From Speluncibacter jeojiensis (lineage in GTDB: Bacteria; Actinomycetota; Actinomycetes; Mycobacteriales; Mycobacteriaceae), in assembly GCF_029589495.1 (NCBI RefSeq), contig NZ_JAAIVF010000001.1:806001-870000 (forward strand): a DNA stretch of 64,000 bases, in the 5' to 3' direction. Position 1 is the stretch's first letter, and each line of letters begins with the position of its first letter. The notes beneath the pieces were generated by a model that was not told the DNA's origin, searched no databases, and saw nothing but the letters and a program-made list of their open reading frames with translations. Shown here piece after piece: positions 1 through 9,015 of this stretch. The translations under genes were made by a program, and so were the position numbers.

Positions 1-1131
1 CGCGTTCGGATCCGGATGGCGGGTCGGCGGCTGGTACGAGCCGTCGTTGAGGGTGCCATCCGGGATCGGGTACTTCTCGCCGGGCTGAGCGGTGCGGTAG
101 CACTTGGCGATGCGGGTGTCGAAGAGCCGCGGCTCGTCCTGGCTCGGGATGTAGCGTCCGCGGGGGTTGACGATCTCCAGCGACACCCGGATCCCCGGGT
201 ACTTGTTGCCGTAGCCGACGATCGACTTGGCCTTCTTCTCGACGTCCGCGAAGTCCTTGAAGGTGCACCCGAACGCCGGCGAGGCCTGCGCGAGCACGTT
301 CAGCGGATCCTTCAGGTCGGCTGCGACCTGGATGATCGTGTCGTGGTTGACCTGCAGCAGATCGGACGTGCTGGCGGCGGTCCCGGTGATCGAGGCCATC
401 AGCGCCTTGATGTCGTTCTGCTTGCTGACCACGGTGCCGCTGGTCGTGCGCAGGTTGTCCAGTGCGTCGACGAGATCGGGGGCCGCCTTCGAGTAGGTCT
501 GCGAGAACGTCGCCAGACCCTGCAGGTCCGCCTTGATGTCCGGCAGCTGGTCGTCGAACCGGCCGACGACCGTGTTCAGCTGGTCCAGCGCGTGGCCGAT
601 CTTCTCGCCGCGCCCGGTCAGCGCCTGGTTGATGGCGCCGAGCGTACTGGCCAGGTCCTGCGGCGGCACGGCCTGCAGGATCGGCAGCAGGTTGTCGAAC
701 ATCTGGGACAGTTCGACCGCGTTGCCGCTCTTGTCCTGGTAGATCGTGTCGCCGTTGCTGAGCGTGCCCTTCGGGCTCTCCGGAATCTGCAGCGAGACGT
801 AGCGCTCACCGAACAGCGTCTTCGGCAGCAGTCGCGCGGTGGCGTTCGCCGGGATGAGCTTGGCGTCCTCGGGCTTGATGGCGAGGTGCAGATGCACCTG
901 GTCGCCACTGGCCTCGAAGCTGCGGACCTCCCCGACGAGCATCCCCCGGACCTTGACGTCCGCGTTCTTCGGCAGCGCGTTGCCGGCGCTGTCGGTGATC
1001 AGGTCGACCTTCACCACCGGGGTGAAAACCTTGTTGTACTGCATCAGCGTGACTGCGACGAAACCGATGACGATCGCGAAGAACAGCAGCCCCAGCAACC
1101 GGCGTCGGACGACCGCGGCGGTGTTGTGCAT
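1..1131 (-). CDS. Mce family substrate-binding protein (3' end beyond the window)
   Basis: Cell-envelope protein of the Mce lipid importers, thought to form the periplasm-spanning channel that hands hydrophobic substrates to the YrbE permeases. The reading frame is open from ATG at 1131 to the left edge (377 codons, no stop seen). It has one N-terminal membrane helix (about residues 9-30), then an MCE domain with VKVRGMLVGEV and LLPKTLFGERYVSLQ, then the long helical region typical of actinobacterial Mce proteins. The ATG directly follows the stop codon of yrbEB, so translation is probably coupled. As the first mce gene after yrbEB it takes the MceA position; other mce genes may follow outside the window. 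Confidence 0.93.
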   Translation of the reverse strand, partial: MHNTAAVVRRRLLGLLFFAIVIGFVAVTLMQYNKVFTPVVKVDLITDSAGNALPKNADVKVRGMLVGEVRSFEASGDQVHLHLAIKPEDAKLIPANATARLLPKTLFGERYVSLQIPESPKGTLSNGDTIYQDKSGNAVELSQMFDNLLPILQAVPPQDLASTLGAINQALTGRGEKIGHALDQLNTVVGRFDDQLPDIKADLQGLATFSQTYSKAAPDLVDALDNLRTTSGTVVSKQNDIKALMASITGTAASTSDLLQVNHDTIIQVAADLKDPLNVLAQASPAFGCTFKDFADVEKKAKSIVGYGNKYPGIRVSLEIVNPRGRYIPSQDEPRLFDTRIAKCYRTAQPGEKYPIPDGTLNDGSYQPPTRHPDPNA

Positions 1132-1989
1132 CTATCCCCCCACGTGAATGGTCGTCGTGGTACCCCAGATCGCCAGACTGAGGAAGAAGTCCAGGATCGC
1201 GATCGTCACGATCGCCGTGCGCACCGCACGGCCGACGGCCACACCCACGCCGGCGGGTCCGCCGGAGGCGTTGAAGCCGTAGTAGCAGTGGATCAGGATG
1301 ATCACGAAGGCGAACACCAACACCTTGCCGAATGACCACAGCACGTCGGTGGGTACCAAGAACAGACTGAAGTAATGGTCGTACGACCCTGTCGACTGGC
1401 CGTTGGCGATCGTGTTGATCTCCCGGGACGCCAGGTACGCCGCGAGCAGGCCGACGATGTACAGCGGGATCACCGCGACGAAGCCGGCGATCATCCGGGT
1501 GGTGACCAGGAACGGCAGGCTCGGCACGGCCATGACCTCGAGCGCGTCGATCTCCTCCGAGATCCGCATGGCGCCGAGCTGGGCGGTGAAACCACACCCG
1601 ACGGTCGCCGACAGACCCAGGGCCGCGATGATCGGCGCCAGCTCGCGGGTGTTGATGTACGCCGACAGGAAGCCGGTGAGCACCGATGCGCCCAGTTGAT
1701 CGAGCGACGCGTAACCGGCCAGGCCGACGACGACACCGACGAACAGCGACATCATTGCGATGACGCCGACGGTGCCGGCGATGACGGCGAGGCCGCCGCT
1801 GCCGAAGGACACCTCGGCGAGCAGCCGGATCAGTTCCTTGTGGTAGCGCCGCAGGGTCCGCGGCGTCCATGCGATCGCCCGGCCGTAGAACGACATCTGG
1901 TCGCCGGCCTTGTCCAGCGCGACCAGCGGCGCATTGACGATCCGCTTCGCGCGGACGGCCAGTTGGCCGTGCTCCTTCGCGATCGTCAT
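1132..1989 (-). CDS. yrbEB: YrbE-type ABC permease (second of pair)
   Basis: Integral membrane permease of the Mce lipid import complex (MlaE/YrbE family), 285 residues. Its approximately five hydrophobic segments and the conserved stretch around residues 140-155 (ISEEIDALEVMAVPSL) are hallmarks of the family; the EEIDAL segment is thought to contact the ATPase. The stop codon abuts the ATG of the downstream mce gene and only three bases separate it from yrbEA, so the four genes form one operon. An ATG at 1989 follows the upstream stop closely. The substrate cannot be told from sequence. Confidence 0.93.
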   Translation of the reverse strand: MTIAKEHGQLAVRAKRIVNAPLVALDKAGDQMSFYGRAIAWTPRTLRRYHKELIRLLAEVSFGSGGLAVIAGTVGVIAMMSLFVGVVVGLAGYASLDQLGASVLTGFLSAYINTRELAPIIAALGLSATVGCGFTAQLGAMRISEEIDALEVMAVPSLPFLVTTRMIAGFVAVIPLYIVGLLAAYLASREINTIANGQSTGSYDHYFSLFLVPTDVLWSFGKVLVFAFVIILIHCYYGFNASGGPAGVGVAVGRAVRTAIVTIAILDFFLSLAIWGTTTTIHVGG

Positions 1990-1992
1990 CGA

Positions 1993-2817
1993 CTAGGCCC
2001 CCTTTGGCGGAACGATTTGCAGGTAGACCATCGTCAAGATGATGTTCGCGAAGAACAGCAGCAGGAAGGTGATGACCACCGCCTGGTTGACCGCGTCCCC
2101 CACGCCCTTCGGTCCACCCTTGGGGTTGAGCCCCTTGTATGCGGCGATGACCGCCGCGATCACCCCGAAGACCGCGGCCTTGATCTCACCGATCCAGATG
2201 TCCGGCAGCTGCGCCAGGGCGGAGAACGACGCCAGGTACGAGCCGGGCGTGCCGCCCTGCGCGATGACGTTGAAGACGTAACCGCCCGCGACGCCGACGA
2301 CGCTGACCATGCCGTTGAGCAGGATCGCGACCAGCACCATGCCCAGCACACGCGGCACCACCAGGCGCTGGATCGGGTTGATGCCCAGCACCTCCATCGC
2401 GTCGATCTCCTCGCGGATGGTGCGCGACCCCAGGTCCGCCGCGACAGCAGAGCCGCCGGCGCCGGCCACCAGCAGGGCCACGACCATGGGGCTGGCCTGC
2501 TGGATCACCGCCACGACACTGGCCGCACCGGTGAACGACTCCGCTCCGATCTGGCGGATCAGGTTGCCGGTCTGCAGTGACACGACAGCACCGAACGGAA
2601 TCGCCACCAGGATGGTCGGCAGGATCGTGACGCTGGCGATGAACCAGGACTGCAACACGAACTCGCGGAACTGGAACGGACGCCTGAAGATGTTTCGTGC
2701 CACGTCGACGAAGATCTGAACGATCAGACCGGCCTGTGTGAGGCCGGAGTTGACCGCCGACGAGACGGTGGAAAGAGCGCGACTGCTAGAAGATGTTCCC
2801 GACGCTGTCCGACTCAC
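1993..2817 (-). CDS. yrbEA: YrbE-type ABC permease (first of pair)
   Basis: First of two MlaE/YrbE-family permeases, 274 residues, partner of the gene at 1132-1989 in a heterodimeric membrane domain. The EEIDAMEVLGINPIQRLVVPR segment near the middle is the family signature, followed by hydrophobic helices. The start is GTG at 2817, overlapping the mceG stop by four bases (GTGA), a typical translational coupling. The first about 25 residues are Ser/Thr-rich and probably cytoplasmic. Confidence 0.93.
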   Translation of the reverse strand: MSRTASGTSSSSRALSTVSSAVNSGLTQAGLIVQIFVDVARNIFRRPFQFREFVLQSWFIASVTILPTILVAIPFGAVVSLQTGNLIRQIGAESFTGAASVVAVIQQASPMVVALLVAGAGGSAVAADLGSRTIREEIDAMEVLGINPIQRLVVPRVLGMVLVAILLNGMVSVVGVAGGYVFNVIAQGGTPGSYLASFSALAQLPDIWIGEIKAAVFGVIAAVIAAYKGLNPKGGPKGVGDAVNQAVVITFLLLFFANIILTMVYLQIVPPKGA

Positions 2818-3857
2818 CCAATTCTCCCGGTCGAAGACTGTCCATTCTCTGGGTCTACGACTGGGATCACTTGGGTGGGCTGATCACTGTTCAAGCTCTC
2901 GAGAATCGCCTCTTGAGCCTCTGGCGGCAGCGTGTGGAGGATCTCTCGCACTCGCGCCTGCCTGCGTCCTACGGCTTGACGGACGGGCATGCCCGGCGTC
3001 GCCTGCATCTGCGGCACGACGCCGTAGACCTCGTGCGAGCCGTCGTGGTGACCGGCTTCCTTCATGGCCAACTCGGCGGCCATCTGCGCGTCGTCCTTCT
3101 CCTCCGACATGCCGATGGGGCCGATCTTGCTGCCGTTGAGGAACTGCTTGACCACCGGTTCGTCGCTGGTGAGCAGCACCTCACGCGGGCCGAACATGAC
3201 CAGGCGCTTACGGAAGAGCATGCCCAGGTTGTCCGGCACCGTGCGGGCCAGGTTGATGTTGTGCGTGACGATGAGGATCGTCGCGTCGATCTGCGCGTTG
3301 ATGTCGATCAACAACTGCGCCAGGTAGGTGGTACGGACCGGGTCGAGACCGGAGTCGGGCTCGTCGACCAGGATGATCTCGGGGTCCAGCACGAGCGCCC
3401 GGGCCAGGCCGGCTCGCTTGCGCATACCACCGGAGATCTCACCGGGGAGCTTGTTCTCGGCGCCGAGCAGACCATTGAGCTCGAGCTTCTCCATGACGAT
3501 CTTGCGGATCTCGGACTCAGACTTCTTGGTGTGCTCACGCAGCGGGAAGGCCACGTTGTCGTACAGGTCCATGGAGCCGAAGAGGGCGCCGTCCTGGAAC
3601 AGGACGCCGAACATCTGCCGCACCTCGTAGAGCTCCTTGGCGGAGCACTGGAGGATGTCGGTCCCGTCGATGATGATCTTGCCCTCTTCGGGCCGCAGCA
3701 GACCGATCAGCGACTTCAGGAACACCGACTTGCCGGTACCCGAGGGTCCGAGCAGCGCGCTCACCTCGCCGGCCGGGAGGGTCAGAGTGACATCCTGCCA
3801 GATCTTTTGCGAACCAAAGGACTTGCTCAGCCCCTCGACTGCAACTTCGACTCCCAC
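2814..3857 (-). CDS. mceG: MceG/Mkl ATP-binding protein of the Mce lipid importer
   Basis: ABC ATPase that drives Mce lipid uptake; it closely resembles M. tuberculosis Mkl (Rv0655). Visible motifs are Walker A (LGPSGTGKS), the Q-loop region LFQDGALFG, signature SGGMRKRAGLARAL, Walker B (IILVDEPDSGLDP) and the His-loop (IVTHN). A C-terminal extension of about 100 residues rich in charged residues is shared with Mkl. I chose GTG at 3857 because GGGAGGT lies five bases upstream; the frame is also open from 3971 and GTG at 3881 is an alternative. It sits upstream of rplL as in M. tuberculosis, but here it heads the yrbE/mce operon. Confidence 0.93.
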   Translation of the reverse strand: MGVEVAVEGLSKSFGSQKIWQDVTLTLPAGEVSALLGPSGTGKSVFLKSLIGLLRPEEGKIIIDGTDILQCSAKELYEVRQMFGVLFQDGALFGSMDLYDNVAFPLREHTKKSESEIRKIVMEKLELNGLLGAENKLPGEISGGMRKRAGLARALVLDPEIILVDEPDSGLDPVRTTYLAQLLIDINAQIDATILIVTHNINLARTVPDNLGMLFRKRLVMFGPREVLLTSDEPVVKQFLNGSKIGPIGMSEEKDDAQMAAELAMKEAGHHDGSHEVYGVVPQMQATPGMPVRQAVGRRQARVREILHTLPPEAQEAILESLNSDQPTQVIPVVDPENGQSSTGRIG

Positions 3858-3888
3858 ATTGACCTCCCACGCCTCAGTCACACCGCAC

Positions 3889-3925
3889 CCACCGGTGTGG
3901 GCTGCAACCCATCCACCAGTGTGGG
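3889..3925 (-). promoter_or_regulatory. Two direct repeats upstream of mceG (candidate operator)
   Basis: Two 13-base copies, CCACCGGTGTGGG (3889-3901) and CCACCAGTGTGGG (3913-3925), differ at one base and start 24 bases apart, about two helical turns. They lie 32-68 bases upstream of the mceG start. The spacing suggests a regulator binding one face of the helix. No known motif (such as the KstR box) was recognised. Confidence 0.4.
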
Positions 3926-4012
3926 TTGGGTCACTGTATCGCAAAGTCCCTGGTATGCGAAATACCGACACTACTCAGCGGTAAGTTAGTGTGGCACGGC
4001 CCCGAAAACGAC

Positions 4013-4045
4013 GAACGGGCGACCCCCAGAGGGGGTCGCCCGTTC
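4013..4045 (-). terminator. Intrinsic terminator of rplJL
   Basis: A perfect 15-bp stem (4013-4027 with 4031-4045) with a 3-base loop, followed on the minus strand by a short T-run (CGTTTTC). It lies 50 bases past the rplL stop and separates rplJL from mceG. Confidence 0.85.
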
Positions 4046-4096
4046 ACCGAACGTCCTTGCACCGTAGTGCTTTCGACGTCTTCGACCGAGTCGGAA

Positions 4097-4483
4097 TTAC
4101 TTGACCGAGACGCTCGCGCCGGCCTCTTCCAGCTTGGCCTTGGCGGCGTCGGCGGCGTCCTTGTCGACCTTCTCCAGGATCGGCTTGGGGGCGCCCTCGA
4201 CGAGGTCCTTGGCCTCCTTCAGGCCGAGGCCCGAAACCAGCTCGCGGACGACCTTGATGACCTGGATCTTCTTGTCGCCGGCACCCTCGAGGATGACGTC
4301 GAACTCGTCCTGCTCCTCAGCGGCAGCGGCGGCGGCCGGGGCGGCACCCGCGGCGGCGACGGCAACCGGAGCGGCAGCGGTGACCTCGAAGGTCTCCTCG
4401 AACGCCTTCACGAACTCCGAGAGCTCGAGCAGGGTGAGCTCCTTGAACTGGTCGAGCAGTTCTTCGGTGCTGAGCTTCGCCAT
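4097..4483 (-). CDS. rplL: 50S ribosomal protein L7/L12
   Basis: Ribosomal stalk protein that recruits translation GTPases; it binds L10 as dimers. It has 128 residues: an N-terminal dimerisation helix pair ([20 protein letters not shown]), an Ala-rich hinge (about residues 38-55) and the C-terminal domain with [16 protein letters not shown]. The ATG at 4483 is preceded by AGGAAGGA; the frame extends nine codons further upstream but that extension is not part of the family. It forms a two-gene unit with rplJ, 112 bases downstream of it. Confidence 0.98.
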   Translation of the reverse strand: MAKLSTEELLDQFKELTLLELSEFVKAFEETFEVTAAAPVAVAAAGAAPAAAAAAEEQDEFDVILEGAGDKKIQVIKVVRELVSGLGLKEAKDLVEGAPKPILEKVDKDAADAAKAKLEEAGASVSVK

Positions 4484-4595
4484 GGTGGCGGTCCTTCCTG
4501 TAAGTCCCATGTCGCTGATCCGCGACGGGGTGTGGTGGTGGTGTTACGTGATACGCAGGGTCGCCAGACGGGATGTCCCGCGCCCCTCGTGCGGA

Positions 4596-5132
4596 TCAGC
4601 CCTCGGCTGCGGAACCTTCCGCGGCCTTCTTGTCCTGCAGCGCAGCGGCCAGGCGGGCCATCTGCGACGCAGGAGCGTTGAACAGGCCGGCTGCCTTCGC
4701 CAGGTTGCCCTTCATCGCGCCGGCGAGCTTGGCCAACAGCACCTCGCGGGACTCGAGGTCCGCGATCTTGTTGACCTGGTCCACGGACAGCGGTGCGCCG
4801 TCCATGTACCCGCCCTTGATGACGAGAGCCTTGTTGTCCTTGGCGAAGTTCTTCAGCGCCTTCGCCGCATCGACCGGCTCGCCCTTGATGAACGCAATGG
4901 CGGTCGGACCGACGAACAACTCGTCCAGGCCCTCGACGCCCGCCTCTGCAGCGGCACGCTTGACGAGGGTGTTCTTGGCGACGGAGTAGCTGGCGCTCGC
5001 GCCGAGTGCACGACGCAACTCGGTGAGGGCGGTGACCGAGAGTCCCCGGTACTCGGTGATCACGGCTGCGTTCGAGCTGTTGAACTGCTCGGTGATCTCC
5101 GCAACTGCCGTAACCTTCTCGGACTTTGCCAT
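4596..5132 (-). CDS. rplJ: 50S ribosomal protein L10
   Basis: Ribosomal stalk base protein that anchors L7/L12 and binds 23S rRNA; 178 residues. The N-terminal globular domain carries [17 protein letters not shown], and the C-terminal helix ([11 protein letters not shown]) is the L7/L12-binding region. ATG at 5132 has GGAGG eight bases upstream. L10 (with L7/L12) usually represses its own messenger by binding the leader, and a structured leader is present just upstream. Gene order rplJ-rplL is conserved. Confidence 0.98.
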   Translation of the reverse strand: MAKSEKVTAVAEITEQFNSSNAAVITEYRGLSVTALTELRRALGASASYSVAKNTLVKRAAAEAGVEGLDELFVGPTAIAFIKGEPVDAAKALKNFAKDNKALVIKGGYMDGAPLSVDQVNKIADLESREVLLAKLAGAMKGNLAKAAGLFNAPASQMARLAAALQDKKAAEGSAAEG

Positions 5133-5320
5133 ACTTCGCCTCCTCTCTTCTTCAGAGTCCGCGACATGCAAAACGCCCCGGCGCAGGGCGCACGGGGCGT
5201 AACCGAGAAGCCGTACCCACACCGGCGAACCGGAATCGGACAGGCCTCCCCTACCTCGTCCTCCTGCGTGGGCCGCCGGGCACATCCCGGACCTTCGCCC
5301 GCTGCCGGAACCGGCAACGG
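5133..5320 (-). promoter_or_regulatory. rplJL leader region, probable L10-binding autoregulatory RNA
   Basis: About 190-300 bases of non-coding leader precede rplJ. It contains a strong hairpin, ACGCCCCG (5173-5180) pairing with CGGGGCGT (5193-5200) plus an inner GCGC/GCGC stem, followed on the transcript by TTTTGC. That is terminator- or attenuator-like and ends 41 bases before the rplJ ATG. Ribosomal L10 leaders occupy this position in most bacteria. The rest of the stretch up to 5432 shows no gene. The precise L10 fold was not modelled. Confidence 0.5.
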
Positions 5321-5432
5321 TGACCAACGGTCTTCGGTGGAACTTCGATCGGGTCGAACTTCGCGGACCAGACTACGCGATGACCTCAGCGTTTGCCAAA
5401 ACGGGGCGAGGCGGCGGCGGCCGGCGGGGCGG

Positions 5433-5975
5433 TCAGCCTCGGTCCCGGCGCCCGAATCCGGGGATCGGCGGCATCCCGGGCACCCGGCTCGCGAGGTCAC
5501 GCAGCGACTCCGCTGCCACCGTCAACGGGGCGACCGCCGCGGTCAGCGCGCCCGTCGCATGGTCGAGCTGCCGGATCGGCTCGTCGAGCAGATCCAGGCT
5601 CGGCGTCAGCTGCGCCAGCGCTCCGCTCACGTCGACCAAGCGGTCCAGGACTCCGCCCTCCGCGACCAACTGGTCGAGCAGCCCGTCCTCGGCCAGCAGT
5701 CGCTCGAGCGGGCCGCCCGGCTTCAGCGCCCGGTCGAGGGGGCCGAGGACGGCTGTGAGTTGGACCAGCACGTCGCCCTCGGCCAGCAACCTGTCGAGCG
5801 TGCCGCCGGGCGCGAGCGCCTGACCGAGCGGTCGGTCCTCGTCGGTCAGATCCGCCAACCGGTAGACCACCCTGATCGGTCCGCCCGGCGCGACCAACCG
5901 CGCCACGCCGATCGATGCCTGGGTATATGCGATGCCGGCCCGCAGCGGCAGGGTGATCAGCTCGAACAAGCCCAT
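5433..5975 (-). CDS. Hypothetical protein with degenerate 15-residue repeats
   Basis: A 180-residue protein of unknown function. Residues about 30-130 hold imperfect repeats of the form LAPGGTLDRLLAEGDVL / LKPGGPLERLLAEDGLL / LVAEGGVLDRL, predicted amphipathic helix-turn units. The N terminus (MGLFELITLPLRAGIAYTQ) is amphipathic or membrane-seeking rather than a signal peptide. No catalytic motif is seen. It lies between two ribosomal protein units but is isolated from rplA by a strong terminator, so it is probably transcribed on its own. Phasin-like or membrane-surface proteins can look like this, but that is only a guess. Confidence 0.75.
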   Translation of the reverse strand: MGLFELITLPLRAGIAYTQASIGVARLVAPGGPIRVVYRLADLTDEDRPLGQALAPGGTLDRLLAEGDVLVQLTAVLGPLDRALKPGGPLERLLAEDGLLDQLVAEGGVLDRLVDVSGALAQLTPSLDLLDEPIRQLDHATGALTAAVAPLTVAAESLRDLASRVPGMPPIPGFGRRDRG

Positions 5976-6000
5976 GCGCCGACCCTACGGGTGCCGGGAG

Positions 6001-6046
6001 GACGACGAAGGCCGACACGGACTGATCCGTGTCGGCCTTCGTCGTC
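6001..6046 (-). terminator. Terminator after rplA (21-bp perfect stem)
   Basis: A perfect inverted repeat of 21 bases (6001-6021 and 6026-6046) with a CTGA loop lies 45 bases past the rplA stop. No long T-run follows, but stem strength and position support a terminator for the rplKA unit. Confidence 0.8.
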
Positions 6047-6090
6047 GAAGCGATGTCCCGACGTGTGCGCCGGCATGGTGCGGAGTGTGC

Positions 6091-6804
6091 TTACTCCGCG
6101 TCCTCGAGCAGGTTGCGGGTGCGGTTCGGGTCCACCGGGATGCCCGGTCCGGTGGTCGTCGAGATCGTCACCTTCTTGACGTAACGGCCCTTCGCCGACG
6201 ACGGCTTCGCACGCAGGATCTCGTCCAGCGCGGCGCCGTAGTTCTCTACCAGCTTGGCGTCGTCGAAGGACGCCTTGCCGATCACGAAGTGCAGGTTCGC
6301 CTGCTTGTCGACGCGGAAGTTGATCTTGCCGCCCTTGATGTCCGCCACGGCCTTGGCCACGTCGGTGGTCACGGTGCCGGTCTTCGGGTTCGGCATCAGG
6401 CCACGCGGTCCGAGGACACGCGCGATGCGGCCGACCTTGGCCATCTGGTCCGGGGTGGCGATCGCGGCATCGAAGTCCAGCCAGCCGCCCTGGATCCGCT
6501 CGATCAGGTCCTCGGCGCCGACCGCGTCCGCGCCGGCGGCCTCGGCCTCGGAGGCCTTCTCGCCCGCGGCGAACACGATCACGCGGGCGGTCTTACCGGT
6601 GCCGTGCGGGAGGTTGACGGTGCCGCGCACCATCTGGTCCGCCTTGCGGGGATCGACACCCAGACGCACCGCGACCTCGACGGTCGCGTCCATCTTGGTC
6701 GAGGAGGTGTCCTTGGCCAGCTTGGCGGCCTGGAGCGGGCTGTAGAGCTTGGTCGCGTCGACCTTCTCGGCGGCGGCGAGGTATGCCTTGCTGCGCTTTG
6801 CCAT
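6091..6804 (-). CDS. rplA: 50S ribosomal protein L1
   Basis: L1 stalk protein that binds 23S rRNA and helps tRNA exit from the E site; 237 residues, full length. The conserved [15 protein letters not shown] block and the lysine-rich N terminus are present. The start ATG at 6804 follows AGGACAGAACAAC. It lies 99 bases downstream of rplK. L1 commonly represses the L11-L1 message, so that intercistronic region is a plausible control site, though I did not identify the fold. Confidence 0.98.
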   Translation of the reverse strand: MAKRSKAYLAAAEKVDATKLYSPLQAAKLAKDTSSTKMDATVEVAVRLGVDPRKADQMVRGTVNLPHGTGKTARVIVFAAGEKASEAEAAGADAVGAEDLIERIQGGWLDFDAAIATPDQMAKVGRIARVLGPRGLMPNPKTGTVTTDVAKAVADIKGGKINFRVDKQANLHFVIGKASFDDAKLVENYGAALDEILRAKPSSAKGRYVKKVTISTTTGPGIPVDPNRTRNLLEDAE

Positions 6805-6903
6805 GTTGTTCTGTCCTAACTAATGGTTCAGAGGTGGTTGTCGGGCCTGGCCGGCCCTCCCACGGTGGTGTCCTGACGTACGCGGCGACGCGCGACGTGA
6901 GGA

Positions 6904-7338
6904 TCAGTCCTGGACGGTGATCCCCATCGAACGCGCGGTGCCAGCGATGATCTTCGCGGCGGCGTCGATGTCGTTCGCGTTGAGGTCCTCCTGCTTGACC
7001 TTCGCGATCTCCTTGACCTGGTCCATGGTCACAGTGGCGACCTTGGTCTTGTGCGGCTCGCCGGAGCCCTTCGGCACACCGGCGGCCTTGAGCAGCAGCC
7101 GAGCGGCGGGCGGGGTCTTCAGCTTGAAGTCGAAGGAGCGATCTTCGTAGACCGTGATCTCGACCGGCACCACATTGCCGCGCTGCGACTCGGTCGCGGC
7201 GTTGTAGGCCTTGCAGAACTCCATGATGTTCACGCCGTGCTGACCGAGCGCCGGACCCACGGGCGGCGCAGGGTTGGCCTGGCCGGCCTGGATCTGGAGC
7301 TTGATGAGCCCAGCGATCTTCTTCTTCTTCGGGGGCAT
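6904..7338 (-). CDS. rplK: 50S ribosomal protein L11
   Basis: L11 of the GTPase-associated centre, 144 residues. N-terminal [20 protein letters not shown] is the universal L11 signature, and the C-terminal RNA-binding domain includes [13 protein letters not shown] at 7338 is preceded by AGGAATACAG. It follows nusG by 67 bases, the standard secE-nusG-rplK-rplA order. Confidence 0.98.
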   Translation of the reverse strand: MPPKKKKIAGLIKLQIQAGQANPAPPVGPALGQHGVNIMEFCKAYNAATESQRGNVVPVEITVYEDRSFDFKLKTPPAARLLLKAAGVPKGSGEPHKTKVATVTMDQVKEIAKVKQEDLNANDIDAAAKIIAGTARSMGITVQD

Positions 7339-7405
7339 CTGTATTCCTAGCTTCGTGTCCCGGATCTGACACCGGGATGTGGTGTTACTTCGGGTGCGGA
7401 CCCAC

Positions 7406-8254
7406 TCAGATCTTCGACACCTGAGTGAAGCCGAGTTCGACCGGCGTCTCGCGGCCGAAGATCGAGACGAGGACCTTGAGCTTCTGCTGCTCGGCGTTGA
7501 CCTCGCTGATGCTGGCCGGCAGCGTGGCGAACGCGCCGTCCATGATCGTCACGGACTCTCCGACCTCGAAGTCCACCTCGATGGTCGGCTTGGCCGCGGT
7601 CTCCGTGAGCGCCGCACCGGCCGCCTTGGCGGCGGGCTTGCGCTGCTCACCCTGCGGGAGCAGGAACTTGACGACCTCGTTGATCGTCAGCGGCGACGGC
7701 TTCGACGTCGCCCCGACGAACCCGGTCACGCCGGGCGTGTTGCGCACGGCTCCCCAGGACTCGTCGTTGAGTTCCATCCGGACCAGGATGTAACCGGGCA
7801 GCACCTTGCGGTTGACCAGCTTGCGCTGCCCGTTCTTGATCTCGGTGACCTCTTCGGTCGGCACCTCGACCTGGAAGATGTAATCGCCGACGTCCAGGTT
7901 CTGGACGCGGGTCTCGAGGTTGGTCTTGACCTTGTTCTCGTAGCCGGCGTACGAGTGGATCACGTACCACTCGCCGACCTGGCGACGCAGCTCCGCCTTC
8001 AGCGCGGCAACCGGGTCGACCTCTTCCTCGGCTTCGCCGGCGTCACCGTCGGCTGCTTCCTCGGCGACCACTGCCTCGTCGGCCTCGGCACTGTCCGCTT
8101 CGGTGACCTCGGAATCGGAGCCCTCGGCCTGGGCGTCGTCCACGGCCGGTGCCTCGTCGGCCGCAGCGTCGCTCCCGGTCTCGGCCTCGTCAGTCATGGC
8201 TGCCACATTCTCTTCGGCTGCCGAGTCGTCGGCGTCGTCCTCGTGGGTGCTCAC
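7406..8254 (-). CDS. nusG: Transcription termination/antitermination factor NusG
   Basis: General transcription elongation factor that links RNA polymerase to Rho or the ribosome. It has 282 residues, longer than the E. coli protein because of an acidic N-terminal extension of about 90 residues rich in Glu, Asp and Ala, common in Actinobacteria. The NGN domain starts at [20 protein letters not shown], and the C-terminal KOW domain contains [19 protein letters not shown]. The start is GTG at 8254. It lies 55 bases after secE. Confidence 0.97.
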   Translation of the reverse strand: MSTHEDDADDSAAEENVAAMTDEAETGSDAAADEAPAVDDAQAEGSDSEVTEADSAEADEAVVAEEAADGDAGEAEEEVDPVAALKAELRRQVGEWYVIHSYAGYENKVKTNLETRVQNLDVGDYIFQVEVPTEEVTEIKNGQRKLVNRKVLPGYILVRMELNDESWGAVRNTPGVTGFVGATSKPSPLTINEVVKFLLPQGEQRKPAAKAAGAALTETAAKPTIEVDFEVGESVTIMDGAFATLPASISEVNAEQQKLKVLVSIFGRETPVELGFTQVSKI

Positions 8255-8309
8255 TGCGGCACTCGCTTCCTCTCGTCGTCACGGATGGGATTCACGGGGC
8301 GCCCCACCG

Positions 8310-8744
8310 TCAGCCGAACAACCACATGACGCCCTTGGCGAATCCGATGTCCAGACCCGCCACGAGCGCCACGATGAACGCCATGAAGATCACCACCACG
8401 ATCGTGTAGGTGATCATCTGCTGCTTGTTCGGCCAGATGACCTTCTTCAGTTCGGCGACAACCTCGCGCAGGTACTTGATGACCCGCTTGAGCAGATTGC
8501 CCTGACCGGACTGCTTGGTCTTCTTCGGCTTCTTCCCGCCCCCGGACTTCTTCGGCTTCTCCGCGGAGGAGCCGGCAGTCTCGGGATCGGACTCGATGGT
8601 CGCCGCGGCGGACCTGGAACGGGCACCCGAACGCTTGCCGGAAGGACGGGAGGATCCGGCGAGTCCGCTCGAGCCGGCGGCGTCGTCGGACGTCGTTGCC
8701 GCCTCAGCCGAGTCGGCGGTGTCCCGCTCGCGCTCGTCGCTCAC
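8310..8744 (-). CDS. secE: Preprotein translocase subunit SecE
   Basis: SecE clamps SecY in the protein-export channel. The 144-residue product has a long charged, Ser/Lys-rich N-terminal region and one C-terminal membrane helix preceded by the conserved amphipathic [17 protein letters not shown] chose GTG at 8744 because GAGAGGAACACG lies just upstream; the open frame further upstream runs into the tRNA-Trp gene and cannot be coding. It is followed by nusG. Confidence 0.95.
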   Translation of the reverse strand: MSDERERDTADSAEAATTSDDAAGSSGLAGSSRPSGKRSGARSRSAAATIESDPETAGSSAEKPKKSGGGKKPKKTKQSGQGNLLKRVIKYLREVVAELKKVIWPNKQQMITYTIVVVIFMAFIVALVAGLDIGFAKGVMWLFG

Positions 8745-8788
8745 CGTGTTCCTCTCGTTCGCCGGCCACCAGTGCCTGACATCTGGTG

Positions 8789-8861
<73 letters not shown>

Positions 8862-9015
8862 TTGGTCGGTGCACCTTGCGGAACGCCCGACCACTGAAGT
8901 CACACACGACGCGCTACCCGATCACGGGCAGCGCGTTACGCCGGAGTAACCCCAGAAATCTCAGTGTACTTCACGGTCCGACTCTCACCCAATCGGGCAG
9001 GTCGGGCCGATCCGA

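Noticed and set aside
1375-2580. Plus-strand frame of about 400 codons across yrbEA/yrbEB
   Set aside because: Antisense shadow; the minus-strand frames have clear YrbE signatures and coupled stops and starts.
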